A DNA stretch of 31,387 nt from an uncultured Eubacteriales bacterium. Its GTDB lineage: Bacteria > Bacillota > Clostridia > Oscillospirales > Butyricicoccaceae. Made by a program: the position numbers and the translations under genes. Each line of letters starts with the position of its first letter. Position 1 is the stretch's first letter. The stretch is taken from assembly GCA_910586105.1 (NCBI GenBank), contig CAJUGU010000033.1, positions 1 through 31,387 on the forward strand, in the 5' to 3' direction. Shown here one piece after another: positions 21,900 to 30,303 of this stretch. Under the pieces are notes generated by a model that was not told where the DNA came from, searched no databases, and worked only from the letters and a program-made list of their open reading frames with translations.

Positions 21900-22807
21900 A
21901 GGGGAAACCGCGCGTTTCCTTTCAGCGCGCCGTGCAGCTGGTTTCCGCCGTGCTCCTGAACGGCTACGCCGCGGGCTTCCAAAAGGGGAAGATCTTCACC
22001 GGAGGCAGTAAGGCGGTCTGCGTGCCGGTCCTGAATTGCTATTCCTGCCCCGGCGCGTTGGGGGCTTGCCCGATCGGCTCCTTACAGGCGCTTCTGAACA
22101 AGCGGCGCTTTCCGTTCTATGTGCTGGGGCTGCTGATGCTGTTCGGCATTGTATTGGGACGCGCGGCCTGCGGGCTGTTGTGCCCCTTCGGGCTGGCGCA
22201 GGATCTGCTGCATAAGATTCCAACGCCAAAATGGAAAGTATCCAAAAAGATTGACCGCCCCGCGCGGTATTTGAAGTATGTGGTTTTGGTCGGGATTGCG
22301 ATCCTGCTGCCCGCTTTTGCAGTCAACGGGGATGGGATCGCCGCGCCGTATTTCTGTCAGTATATTTGCCCCGCCGGGACGCTGGGCGGAGGGATCCCAC
22401 TGCTGCTCGCGAATGTTGAGCTTCGGACGCTGGTGGGAGCGCTGTTCCGTTGGAAAGTGGGGGTGCTGGCTGTGGTATTGATTGCCGCAGTGGCGATACA
22501 CCGCCCGTTTTGCCGGTATTTGTGTCCGTTGGGCGCGTTTTATGCAGTATTTAACCGGTTCAGCTTTTTCCAGATGCAGCTGGATCGTTCCAAGTGCGTC
22601 GGTTGTAAGCGGTGTGAGCGGGCCTGCCCGATGGCGGTGGAGGTCACGAAGGCGCTGGACAGCCCGGAGTGTATCCGCTGCGGGAAATGTAGGGCCGTTT
22701 GCCCTCATGGGGCGATCTCCTGCGGGTTCGCGTTTGGCGTTTCTGAAAAGGCTGGCCCTGCGCAGGGGAGACCCGCAGAAAATGACAGCGGCAGCGTTTC
22801 GCTGTAA
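21896..22807 (+). CDS. NapH-type membrane polyferredoxin (4Fe-4S binding, 303 aa)
   Basis: About four to five membrane helices carry CP-x-G motifs at residues 96, 159 and 210 (CPFG, CPAG, CPLG), the hallmark of NapH/CcoG/RnfB-related membrane electron carriers. Two C-terminal [4Fe-4S] clusters follow: Cys234/237/240/244 and Cys259/262/265/269. A further cysteine group sits near the N-terminus (Cys42, Cys48, Cys51, Cys58). The start ATG 21896 overlaps the previous stop (ATGA) and gives the family's usual N-terminus; an in-frame ATG at 21872 has a somewhat better ribosome binding site. It probably moves electrons across or out of the membrane for the thioredoxin encoded upstream; the cytoplasmic donor is not known. 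Confidence 0.92.
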   Translation: MKGKPRVSFQRAVQLVSAVLLNGYAAGFQKGKIFTGGSKAVCVPVLNCYSCPGALGACPIGSLQALLNKRRFPFYVLGLLMLFGIVLGRAACGLLCPFGLAQDLLHKIPTPKWKVSKKIDRPARYLKYVVLVGIAILLPAFAVNGDGIAAPYFCQYICPAGTLGGGIPLLLANVELRTLVGALFRWKVGVLAVVLIAAVAIHRPFCRYLCPLGAFYAVFNRFSFFQMQLDRSKCVGCKRCERACPMAVEVTKALDSPECIRCGKCRAVCPHGAISCGFAFGVSEKAGPAQGRPAENDSGSVSL

Positions 22808-22846
22808 AGTCAAATGCTTTACAACACGAAAGGACGCTGAAACGTG

Positions 22847-22875
22847 TAAAGGCAGGGCGCTGAACACCCTGCCTT
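22847..22875. terminator. Convergent terminator between the redox operon and hisC
   Basis: AAAGGCAGGG / CCCTGCCTTT forms a 10-bp stem with a 9-nt loop. It lies between the stop of the plus-strand operon and that of minus-strand hisC and has short A/T tails on both sides, so it can serve both. Confidence 0.8.
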
Positions 22876-22920
22876 TCAAAATACGGGTAAGCCGTCTGTT
22901 ATGGATCCCGTACCCTTAGT

Positions 22921-23973
22921 TCACAGGATCGCTTTCATTGCAGACAGCAGTTTTTCCATTTCCTTCGGCGTGCCGATCGTGATCCGCAGATAATTGTCGA
23001 TCCGTGGTTTGCTGAAATACCGGACAAAGATGTTTTTCGCTTTCAAGGCTTCAAAGACCTCCTTTGCGGAGCGCGTCCTATGGGTCGCGAACAGGAAATT
23101 CGTTTGCGAAGGAAGGACGGTGAAGCCCATCGCGCGGAGCTGTTCCGCCGTTTTGTCCCGGGTGGCGACAATCCTGGCGCAGGTCTCTCGGAAATAGCCG
23201 TCGTCCTCGACCGAAGCCGTACCGCAAGCCAAGGCAAGCGTATCGAGTGTGTAGGAATTGTACGAGTTTTTGACCGCTTCCAGCGTGGCGGCAAGCGTTG
23301 GGGAGCACAGCGCATACCCAATGCGCAGCCCTGCTAGGGAGCGCGATTTGCTCATGGTCTGGACAACGACCAGATTTTCATATTTTTCGAGAAGCGGCAG
23401 GCAGGAAACCCCGCCGAAATCGATATAGGCCTCGTCAACGATGACGATGCAGTCCTGATTATGCCGCAGGATATCTTCGATAAAATCGAGCCCTTCGCCC
23501 AGCGAGGTCGGCGCGTTGGGATTGGGGAACACGACGCCGCCGTTCGGGCGGTCAAAGGCGCGCGGGTCGATGCGGAAATCGTCCCGGACGGGCACGCACT
23601 CGAAGGGGACGCGCAGCAGGTCGCACCAGACCGGATAAAACGAATAGGTGATATCCGGAAACAGGATCGGCTGGCCGGAGGCGAAAAACGCCTGAAAGCA
23701 CAGCGCGAGCACGTCGTCGGAGCCGTTGCCGAGGAACACCTGTTCGGGGCGCAGCCCGAAATGGCGCGCCAGCGCAGCGCGGAGGTCCGTGCCGTTCGCG
23801 TCCGGATAAAACCGGAGACTGGCGGCGTTGGTTTCGCGCAGCACAGCCTGCACGCGTGGGGAGGGTGGATACGGGTTTTCGTTGGCGTTCAGCTTCACGA
23901 GCCCGGGGGCGTCCGACTGCTCGCCGGGAACGTAAGGGTCTATCTTGCGCAGCTTGTCCTGCCAAAGTTTCAT
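22921..23973 (-). CDS. hisC: Histidinol-phosphate aminotransferase
   Basis: A 350-residue class I/II aminotransferase of normal HisC length. It converts imidazole-acetol phosphate and glutamate to histidinol phosphate and 2-oxoglutarate in the cytoplasm. Key features: LNANENPYPPSP near the start (28-39), FPNPNAPTS (149-157), VDEAYIDF with PLP-binding Asp180, and the Schiff-base Lys209 in MSKSRSLAGLRIGYA. TGAGGTGATCC precedes the ATG. No other histidine gene is nearby, so it is a lone hisC; related enzymes also accept aromatic amino acids. It has its own promoter. Confidence 0.95.
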   Translation of the reverse strand: MKLWQDKLRKIDPYVPGEQSDAPGLVKLNANENPYPPSPRVQAVLRETNAASLRFYPDANGTDLRAALARHFGLRPEQVFLGNGSDDVLALCFQAFFASGQPILFPDITYSFYPVWCDLLRVPFECVPVRDDFRIDPRAFDRPNGGVVFPNPNAPTSLGEGLDFIEDILRHNQDCIVIVDEAYIDFGGVSCLPLLEKYENLVVVQTMSKSRSLAGLRIGYALCSPTLAATLEAVKNSYNSYTLDTLALACGTASVEDDGYFRETCARIVATRDKTAEQLRAMGFTVLPSQTNFLFATHRTRSAKEVFEALKAKNIFVRYFSKPRIDNYLRITIGTPKEMEKLLSAMKAIL

Positions 23974-23999
23974 AATGGATCACCTCAGGTTGAATTTCA

Positions 24000-24013
24000 G
24001 GCCACGGGTGGCC
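24000..24013. promoter_or_regulatory. 14-bp palindrome at the hisC transcription start
   Basis: GGCCACGGGTGGCC has perfect 6-bp arms around GG. It lies 7 bp downstream of the hisC -10, at the expected start of the transcript. It could be a repressor site or a 5' hairpin; which is unknown. Confidence 0.4.
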
Positions 24014-24019
24014 ACCGGT

Positions 24020-24048
24020 ATTTTACCACATTAAATCGATGAAGTCAA
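24020..24048 (-). promoter_or_regulatory. Promoter of hisC
   Basis: On the minus strand, TTGACT (24043-24048), a 17-bp spacer and TAAAAT (24020-24025). The leader is about 40 nt, with no T-box visible. Confidence 0.8.
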
Positions 24049-24066
24049 GCGGAGCCTGTTGGGGGA

Positions 24067-24095
24067 TTGTAAATCCGCGTTCCAAATGCTATAAT
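24067..24095 (+). promoter_or_regulatory. Promoter of rarA (extended -10)
   Basis: TTGTAA (24067-24072), 17-bp spacer, TGC-TATAAT (24087-24095). It is back to back with the hisC promoter. Confidence 0.75.
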
Positions 24096-24198
24096 ACCAT
24101 AAGATGAAAGCGATTGCACGAAAAACTGCGCCCATTCGCAAAAACCTTTGCGCAGGGGATGCGGCTGCGGGGCGGCGTGCAGAACAGAAGGAGCGTTT

Positions 24199-25449
24199 AT
24201 GTATCAGCCATTGGCGGACAAGATCCGTCCGCAGACCCTTGACGACGTGGTAGGCCAGAAGGCCCTTTTAGGGGAGGGCGGCGTGCTGCGCCGCATTATC
24301 GACAGCGGGCAGATCCCCAACATGATCTTTTATGGCCCGTCCGGGATCGGGAAAACGACGGTCGCGTCGATCATTGCCCGGCAGACGCAGCGCAGGCTGT
24401 ACCGCCTGAACGCGACCACGGCTTCCATTCAGGATATCCGCGCGGTCGTGGACGAGCTGGACACCTTTTTGACGCCGAACGGCGCGCTGGTGTATCTGGA
24501 CGAGATCCAGTATTTTAACAAAAAGCAGCAGCAAAGCCTGCTGGAATGCATCGAATCGGGCAAGATCACGCTGATCGCGTCCACGACGGAAAACCCGTAT
24601 TTTTATATTTACGGCGCGGTGCTCAGTCGCTGCACGGTGTTTGAATTCCAGCCGGTCGAACCGCAGGAGCTTGCCCGCGCGGTAGAACGGGCGTTCCGGC
24701 TGGCGCTGGAAGGCCGCGCAGTCGCCGTGGAGGAGGACGTGATGCGGACAATCTCGGAAAGCTGCGGCGGCGACGTGCGGAAAGCGCTGAACGCGGTCGA
24801 GCTTTTGACCGGCGGCGCGCCCGACGGGGGCGCGATCACTGCCGAGGACGCGAAAGCGGTCGCGCAGCGTTCCAACATGCGGTTTGACCGGGACGGCGAC
24901 GCGCATTATGACATCCTGTCCGCGTTCCACAAATCGATCCGGGGATCGGACCCGGATGCGGCGGTGCATTATCTGGCGCGGCTTTTGGAGGGCGGCGACA
25001 TGATCTCAGCCGCCCGCCGTCTGCTGGTCATTGCGGCGGAGGACGTCGGGCTGGCGTATCCGCAGGCGATGCCGGTTGTGAAAGCGTGCGTTGACGCGGC
25101 CTTCCAGCTGGGGCTCCCGGAAGCCAGGCTGCCGCTGGCCGAGGCGGCGTTGGTGCTGGCGACCGCGCCGAAATCGAATTCGGCGACCGTGGCGATCGAA
25201 GCCGCGCTTGCGGACGTTCGCGGCGGCGATGTGGGCGAGATCCCGGCGGGGCTGCGGGACGCGCACTATCAAGGGGCGGCAAAGCTGGGGCGCGGGCTGA
25301 CCTATCAGTTTCCGCACGATTACCCAAACCACTGGGTGCAGCAGCAATATTTGCCGGACGCGCTGCAATCGTGCCGGTATTATGATTTCGGGCCCAATAA
25401 AAACGAGCAGGCCGCGAAGAATTATTGGGAGAAGGTAAAACGTCCGTAG
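24199..25449 (+). CDS. rarA: Replication-associated recombination protein A (AAA+ ATPase, MgsA/WRNIP1 family)
   Basis: A 416-residue AAA+ protein of clamp-loader type that acts at stalled replication forks. N-terminal landmarks are PLADKIRPQTLDDVVGQ and Walker A GPSGIGKTT (46-54). Walker B is VYLDEI, sensor 1 is STTENP, and there is an arginine-finger region LSRC. The C-terminal part (about 190-416) has the RarA-specific tetramerisation domain with FHKSIRGSDPDAAVHYLARLL and ends DFGPNKNEQAAKNYW. AGAAGGAG precedes the ATG. The following response regulator starts 32 bp later, so the two could share transcription, although their functions differ. Confidence 0.96.
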   Translation: MYQPLADKIRPQTLDDVVGQKALLGEGGVLRRIIDSGQIPNMIFYGPSGIGKTTVASIIARQTQRRLYRLNATTASIQDIRAVVDELDTFLTPNGALVYLDEIQYFNKKQQQSLLECIESGKITLIASTTENPYFYIYGAVLSRCTVFEFQPVEPQELARAVERAFRLALEGRAVAVEEDVMRTISESCGGDVRKALNAVELLTGGAPDGGAITAEDAKAVAQRSNMRFDRDGDAHYDILSAFHKSIRGSDPDAAVHYLARLLEGGDMISAARRLLVIAAEDVGLAYPQAMPVVKACVDAAFQLGLPEARLPLAEAALVLATAPKSNSATVAIEAALADVRGGDVGEIPAGLRDAHYQGAAKLGRGLTYQFPHDYPNHWVQQQYLPDALQSCRYYDFGPNKNEQAAKNYWEKVKRP

Positions 25450-25481
25450 GCGTTCCGGCGCGGCGGCGGCAAGGAGGCGTT

Positions 25482-26150
25482 ATGGCGAATATTCTGGTCG
25501 TGGAAGACGAAAAAGCCATGCAGGACATTATTGCGGAATATATGCGCAGGGGCGGGCACGCCTGCCTGACCGCAGACGACGGGATCGACGCCCTTCTGCT
25601 TCTCAAAAACAACCCCGTGGATCTGATGATTTTAGACGTGCGGATGCCCCATCTGGACGGCTTCGCCGTCTGCAAAGCGGCGCGCGGGATGAGCGATATG
25701 CCTATCGTCCTGCTGACCGCCAAAAGCGGCGAGGACGACAAGCTGACGGGCTACGACTGCGGCGCGGACGATTATATGACGAAGCCGTTCAGCCCGAAGG
25801 TGCTGCTGGCGAAGGTCAACGCCCTGCTGCGCCGTTCCGGCACGCCGGCACCGGAAACGGTCTGCATCGGGCGGATCGCCTTGCAGCCCTCCGCCCGCAA
25901 GGTCTGTCTGGACGGGCAGGCGGTCGCGCTGACCCACAAGGAATACGAGCTGCTCGCCTTCCTGATGGCGAACCCAGGGCAGGTCTTCAGCCGGGAACAG
26001 CTGCTGAACCGGATCTGGGGCTACGACTTCGAGGGGACGACTCGCACTGTGGATACCCATATCAAGACCCTGCGCCGCAAGCTGGGCGACGAGGGGCGGC
26101 GTATCGTTACGCTGATCCGCTCCGGTTATAAATTCGAGGCGGCGCTATGA
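25482..26150 (+). CDS. OmpR-family response regulator (222 aa)
   Basis: A receiver domain (1-118) has acidic Glu8/Asp9, phosphoacceptor Asp52 (MILDVRMP), Thr79 and Lys101. A winged-helix DNA-binding domain (about 125-222) follows, with HKEYELLAFLMANPG, the recognition helix TVDTHIKTLRRKLG and the wing ending RSGYKFEAAL. AAGGAGG lies 5 nt before the ATG. It is coupled to the kinase gene (ATGA). The likely target is the ABC operon 2 kb downstream, whose promoter carries an 11-bp spaced direct repeat. Confidence 0.95.
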   Translation: MANILVVEDEKAMQDIIAEYMRRGGHACLTADDGIDALLLLKNNPVDLMILDVRMPHLDGFAVCKAARGMSDMPIVLLTAKSGEDDKLTGYDCGADDYMTKPFSPKVLLAKVNALLRRSGTPAPETVCIGRIALQPSARKVCLDGQAVALTHKEYELLAFLMANPGQVFSREQLLNRIWGYDFEGTTRTVDTHIKTLRRKLGDEGRRIVTLIRSGYKFEAAL

Positions 26151-27214
26151 AGGAATGGTTTTCGCTCCGCACGGTACGGAAAAAGCTCGTGCTGTTTTCC
26201 AAGCTGGCGGGAATCGCGCTGCTCCTTTCCTACAGCCTGACTGCCCGCCTGCCCGTCGGAGGAGAAGCGGTCTGGCTGCTGCTCGTGATCCTGCTGGTGC
26301 TGTTGCTCGACCTGTTTCTGGGGCGCTCCATTTCAAAGCCGGTCGCCGAGCTGAACGCTTCTGCGAAACGGATCGCCGATTTGGACTTTTCCGCGCCCTG
26401 CGCGGTCGTCTCCAAAGATGAGTTTGGGGAGCTGGCCGCCAGCCTGAACACGATGGCGGAAAATCTTCGGCAGGCCCTTGCCGGATTGGAAGCTGCAAAC
26501 CGGCAGCTGGAACTGGATGTTGAAACCGAACGGCGGCTGTTAGCAGAGCGCCGGGAGCTGGTGGACAGCCTTTCCCACGAGATGAAAACGCCGCTGGGCG
26601 TGATCCGGGCCTATGCCGAGGGCCTGCTCGACGAAACCGACGAGGCCCGGAAGCGGAAATATGCACAGGTCGTGATTGCCGAGGCCGAGCGAATGAACGG
26701 CCTGCTCATGACGCTGCTCGATCTTTCGGCGCTGGAAAGCGGGGCGGCGGCGCTCGATATCACCCGGTTCGACTTCGTAGAGCTGGTGGAAACGGTCGCG
26801 GGGCGGCTGCTGATCGACGCGCCTAACGCCGATTTTGACCTGCAATATGAATTGCCCGGGCAAAAGGTTTTCGTGCGCACCGACCGGCGGCGCATGGAGC
26901 GGGTGTTGGAAAACCTGATCGGGAACGCCCGGAAAAACGTATACCCGGGCGGCCGCCTGCGGTTGGAGCTGACCGAAGGGGACGGGGCGCTGCATTTTTC
27001 TGTTTTGAATCAGGGCCGCGTCATCCCGGAGGACGCGCTGCCGCACATCTGGACGAAATTCTATCGAGGCCGCGGCGCGTCCTACAGCGGTTCCGGGCTG
27101 GGACTGTCCATCGTGGCGCAGATCCTGTCCATGCAAAATATGCCCTACGGCGTGGAAAACCAGACGGACGGGGTACGGTTCTGGTTCGACATCCCGGATT
27201 TTATGTTGAGGTGA
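26147..27214 (+). CDS. Sensor histidine kinase with very short outside loop (355 aa)
   Basis: Two membrane helices (about 15-32 and 41-59) are separated by only about eight residues, so the kinase has almost no extracellular sensor. This is the intramembrane-sensing architecture often linked to ABC transporters and cell-wall antibiotics. A HAMP domain (about 60-112), a coiled stretch and the dimerisation domain with His144 (SLSHEMKTPL) follow, then a HATPase domain with N-box Asn260 and SGLGLS. The G1 box is FSVLNQGRVIPED, with Asn in place of the usual Asp, as in some VanS-like kinases. The gene overlaps the regulator before it and the reading frame after it. Confidence 0.94.
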   Translation: MKEWFSLRTVRKKLVLFSKLAGIALLLSYSLTARLPVGGEAVWLLLVILLVLLLDLFLGRSISKPVAELNASAKRIADLDFSAPCAVVSKDEFGELAASLNTMAENLRQALAGLEAANRQLELDVETERRLLAERRELVDSLSHEMKTPLGVIRAYAEGLLDETDEARKRKYAQVVIAEAERMNGLLMTLLDLSALESGAAALDITRFDFVELVETVAGRLLIDAPNADFDLQYELPGQKVFVRTDRRRMERVLENLIGNARKNVYPGGRLRLELTEGDGALHFSVLNQGRVIPEDALPHIWTKFYRGRGASYSGSGLGLSIVAQILSMQNMPYGVENQTDGVRFWFDIPDFMLR

Positions 27215-27219
27215 TACAC

Positions 27220-28185
27220 ATGGCATCGCAAGAAATGACGTTGGAAGAAATGAAACAGCGTACCAGCCCGTATTTGCTGTGCTGGATCGACCTTGCCCTG
27301 ACGCCAAAGCGGCTCACGGAGATCGGCCAGCTGCGGCGGATCAAACGCCTTGCGGATAAAGATTTCCCGGTACCGCACAGCGAGTACACCCGGCAGAAGC
27401 TGGCGCCGATCCAGGATTTCCTGCATTCCCGGGCGGGGGGCTGGGCCATGCTGGGGGAAATGACGAATCTGCAAGTTTTGGAATTCCCCGAGCGCGCCCC
27501 GGCGGGGCTAGTTACGGATTTTTCATTCCTGCCCAAGCTGAAAAACCTGTACCGGCTGGATCTGCGGTATACCGGCTTTACCGACTGCTCTTTGCTTTCC
27601 GGGCTGACGCAGCTGAGAAACCTCGCCCTGCCCGCTCGAAAAAAGCTGATCCATCCGGAAGTGTTGGACGCGTTGTCCTGCAAGGTCAGCACGGGGGACT
27701 CCTTTTATCAGGACGACACCTTCCCGGAATATCGGGTCATACCCGTGCAGGAAGCGCCTTGCCCCGCGCCTGACGGCCTTGCCGTCCGCTGTCTGGAGTA
27801 TGGCAGGGAACGGTTTGTGAATGATGAGATCACGCAGGAAGTCCTTGACCTCCTGGCCGAACGGATCCGCGCCGGGAAAGTCCGTTCCCTGTTCCTGTCG
27901 CTGGATGAAAACGGGGAGGAGGATTTTTTCACCATGGATATCGAGGACGGCTGGGCCGCGCCGATGTTTAACGTCTGGAACGAGGACGGTGAAGCCGTCT
28001 GCTTTCAGCCGATCAACGAAAAATATGACAGCGTGGAGGAGGACGCCCCGGTCGAGATCGGCGGGCAATCGCCCGTCCCTAAGCGCTTTGCGATCGACGA
28101 CCTGACGCTCGCGGCAGAATGCGCGATTCATTTTGCCAGAACGGGGACGCTGTACCCCGCGATCCGGTGGGCAGAGTTCACCTGA
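27220..28185 (+). CDS. Leucine-rich-repeat-like protein of unknown function (321 aa)
   Basis: The protein is soluble, with no signal peptide. Residues about 83-150 have leucine-rich-repeat-like periodicity (NLQVLEF, then LKNLYRLDL, then LRNLAL at about 22-24-residue steps). The C-terminal half (about 180-321) is acidic and aromatic (DENGEEDFFTMDIEDGWAAPMFNVW), with an immunity-protein-like feel but no family I can name. ATG 27220 is preferred because GAGGTGA lies 6 nt upstream; a GTG at 27211 overlaps the kinase stop. It sits between a kinase and an ABC exporter, so it may be a cytoplasmic adaptor or modulator of that system; this is inference. Confidence 0.75.
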   Translation: MASQEMTLEEMKQRTSPYLLCWIDLALTPKRLTEIGQLRRIKRLADKDFPVPHSEYTRQKLAPIQDFLHSRAGGWAMLGEMTNLQVLEFPERAPAGLVTDFSFLPKLKNLYRLDLRYTGFTDCSLLSGLTQLRNLALPARKKLIHPEVLDALSCKVSTGDSFYQDDTFPEYRVIPVQEAPCPAPDGLAVRCLEYGRERFVNDEITQEVLDLLAERIRAGKVRSLFLSLDENGEEDFFTMDIEDGWAAPMFNVWNEDGEAVCFQPINEKYDSVEEDAPVEIGGQSPVPKRFAIDDLTLAAECAIHFARTGTLYPAIRWAEFT

Positions 28186-28233
28186 CCAGACCGGGGCCAG
28201 AAGGGTCGTCCTGATCCGGCGTGAGCCGAAAGA

Positions 28234-28250
28234 TTTCACACGGATTTCAC
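28234..28250 (+). promoter_or_regulatory. 11-bp spaced TTTCAC direct repeat, candidate regulator site
   Basis: TTTCAC occurs at 28234-28239 and 28245-28250, exactly 11 bp apart; a related TTCACA follows at 28268. They lie about 70-85 bp before the small membrane gene, in the promoter region of the second ABC operon. No good -35/-10 pair is present, so the promoter may depend on the response regulator at 25482-26150. Confidence 0.5.
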
Positions 28251-28319
28251 CGGGGGCTCGCGCCAACTTCACACCGTTCGTTTAAACTCTCCCTATCAAA
28301 CGATATGGGAGGGTTTTTT

Positions 28320-28460
28320 ATGTTTTCCGAATGGTATCAATGGTTGATTTTTGCCGCCGTGCTGACGGTCGCGATCGTCTGTAAGATCAAATTCTTGCAA
28401 TGGTGGAACCGGCGGCGGAAGGAGCAGGAACGGCGTGGGAAGTGGGGTGACGACACATGA
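28320..28460 (+). CDS. Small single-helix membrane protein (46 aa)
   Basis: A short protein with one membrane helix (about residues 8-22, WLIFAAVLTVAIVCKI) and a strongly basic, charged tail (WWNRRRKEQERRGKWGDD). GGGAGGG lies 6 nt before the ATG, and its stop overlaps the ATPase start (ATGA), both signs of a real, translated gene. No family is recognised. Its place as first gene of the ABC operon suggests an accessory subunit or a leader that couples translation. Confidence 0.7.
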   Translation: MFSEWYQWLIFAAVLTVAIVCKIKFLQWWNRRRKEQERRGKWGDDT

Positions 28461-29305
28461 TCGAAGTCCAGGGATTGACGTTTTCCTACAGCCGGGACCG
28501 GCAGGCGCTGCACGGGCTGGATTTCACCGTGGAAGACGGGGAGATCTTCGGCTTCCTGGGGCCGAACGGCTCCGGGAAATCCACGACGCAAAAGCTGCTC
28601 ACCGGGATCCTGAAGGGATACGGCGGGAAAGCCACCCTGTTCGGGCAGGAGGTTTCCAGCATACGGGGGCCGGAGCTTTACCGGAAGATCGGCGTCCTGT
28701 TCGAGTTTCCCTATCTGTATGCCAATTTGAGCGCGCTGGACAATCTTGATTATTTCGCCTCATTCTATCCGCGTGAGCAGCGGCGGGATGCGCGGGAGCT
28801 GTTGGAACTGCTGGAATGCAAACCGGATTTTTGGAAAAAACCGGTGTCGTCTTATTCCAAAGGGATGCGCCAGCGGGTGAGTATGGCGCGGGCGCTGATC
28901 GGCAGTCCCCGGCTGCTGTTCCTCGACGAGCCGACCAGCGGTCTCGATCCGTCCGGCGCGGTGCTGTTCCGAAGCATCATCGAGCGGGAGCGGAAGAAGG
29001 GTACGACGGTTTTCGTGACCACGCACAATATGTTGGACGCCGACCTGTTATGCGACCGGGTCGCGTTCCTCTCCAACGGAAGCCTTGCGGCGTTGGACGC
29101 ACCGAAGCGCCTGAAGGAGAAAAATGGAAGCCGGCAGGTCGTCGTCGAGTATTGGACGCAGGGGCGGCGGGAGAGCCAGACGCTGGACGCTTCGGAACTG
29201 GCGGCGGGTTTGCCCTTTGCCCCTGACGATATCGTCAGCATCCATTCGCAGGAGCCGACGCTGGAGGATGTGTTTATCCAGTACACGGGAAGGGGGCTGA
29301 CCTGA
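28457..29305 (+). CDS. ABC transporter ATPase (282 aa)
   Basis: Walker A is GPNGSGKST (35-43), the signature is YSKGMRQRVSMA (from 133), Walker B is RLLFLDEPTSGLDP (152-165), and the H-loop is TTH. At the Q-loop position it has Glu83 (LFEFPYLY), again an E-loop type. A C-terminal extension (about 215-282) of the kind seen in drug exporters follows. The start overlaps the small membrane gene, and the stop overlaps the first permease by one base (TGATG). It energises export through the two permeases encoded downstream; the substrate is probably a drug or peptide. Confidence 0.93.
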   Translation: MIEVQGLTFSYSRDRQALHGLDFTVEDGEIFGFLGPNGSGKSTTQKLLTGILKGYGGKATLFGQEVSSIRGPELYRKIGVLFEFPYLYANLSALDNLDYFASFYPREQRRDARELLELLECKPDFWKKPVSSYSKGMRQRVSMARALIGSPRLLFLDEPTSGLDPSGAVLFRSIIERERKKGTTVFVTTHNMLDADLLCDRVAFLSNGSLAALDAPKRLKEKNGSRQVVVEYWTQGRRESQTLDASELAAGLPFAPDDIVSIHSQEPTLEDVFIQYTGRGLT

Positions 29306-30300
29306 TGTGGAACCATTTTTGCGTCCTCCTGAAAAAGGATTTCCGGATGCTTGCTGCGGGACGGTTTTTCTGGATCGCGGCGGGATTTCTGGCCCTCTAC
29401 ACAGCCTATATCAATCTGGGTTATGTCCGGTTTATGCAAATGCCGCCTTACAACGTATATCTGTACGATCCCGAGGGGACGCAAACGGAGGTTTCGGCGC
29501 TGGTGCAGCCCGTGCCCTCGCTGGAAGCGCTGGACGCCGCCTTGCAGGACGACGCGAACGGCGTAGGGCTGGACGCCGGCGAGGGCGCGGTGCGGGCGGT
29601 GCTTTACACCGGGGCGGGACCGGTCGACCGGCACCGGGCGGATTATGCGTTGTCTCTGCTGCATCCCGCCGGCAGCCGTCCTCCGGAGGTCGTCGGGAGC
29701 AATACGCCGGAACAGAAGGCGCGGAAGGAGATCGCCTGCGAACTGCTGTTTTTTGAGTTATCCGCCGTAGGCTTCCTGGGGATCGCCGCCGTGCTGTTTC
29801 AGGAAAAGGGCATGGGCGCCATCCGCGTTCACGCGATCCTGCCGCTGCGGAAAAGCCTGTTCCTCCTGTCTAAGCTGACCGTGTTCCTGCTTTCCGACCT
29901 GTGCTTTGCGGCGCTGCTGACGCTTTTCAATGTAGGGCTTGCCGACGGGGCGGCGGCGCTGCCCGCGATCCTGCTGCAAACGGCGATCCTGTCGCTGCTC
30001 ATGGCGCTTGCCGGGCTGCTGTGCGCGCTGCTGCTCCGGGATTTCCGGCAGTTCACGCTGGCGTATCTCATGATCGCCGTGTTTGCCGCAACGCCCGTAT
30101 TCCTGTCCGCAAATACCTCGGTGAAATTCGGCTGGATCGGCTGGCACCCGTTCTACCATTTGTACATGGGACTGAAAAATGCTTACTTCGGGATTCCTGC
30201 CGGAACGTCCGCCTACTATCTTGGCGCGGCTTGCGCCATTGGGCTGTTGTTTGCCGGGGTACAGCTCGTGTTCCACAGAGAAATCGGAAAGGAGGGGTGA
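29305..30300 (+). CDS. ABC exporter permease, first subunit (331 aa)
   Basis: An N-terminal membrane helix (about 20-38), then a large non-membrane domain (about 40-140) probably outside, then about five helices (around 152-170, 190-212, 218-240, 248-266 and 295-318). This ABC-2-type layout resembles fluoroquinolone and other drug export permeases. It starts one base inside the ATPase stop and is 3 bp from the second permease. Family assignment rests on topology and context. Confidence 0.85.
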   Translation: MWNHFCVLLKKDFRMLAAGRFFWIAAGFLALYTAYINLGYVRFMQMPPYNVYLYDPEGTQTEVSALVQPVPSLEALDAALQDDANGVGLDAGEGAVRAVLYTGAGPVDRHRADYALSLLHPAGSRPPEVVGSNTPEQKARKEIACELLFFELSAVGFLGIAAVLFQEKGMGAIRVHAILPLRKSLFLLSKLTVFLLSDLCFAALLTLFNVGLADGAAALPAILLQTAILSLLMALAGLLCALLLRDFRQFTLAYLMIAVFAATPVFLSANTSVKFGWIGWHPFYHLYMGLKNAYFGIPAGTSAYYLGAACAIGLLFAGVQLVFHREIGKEG

Positions 30301-30303
30301 ACC

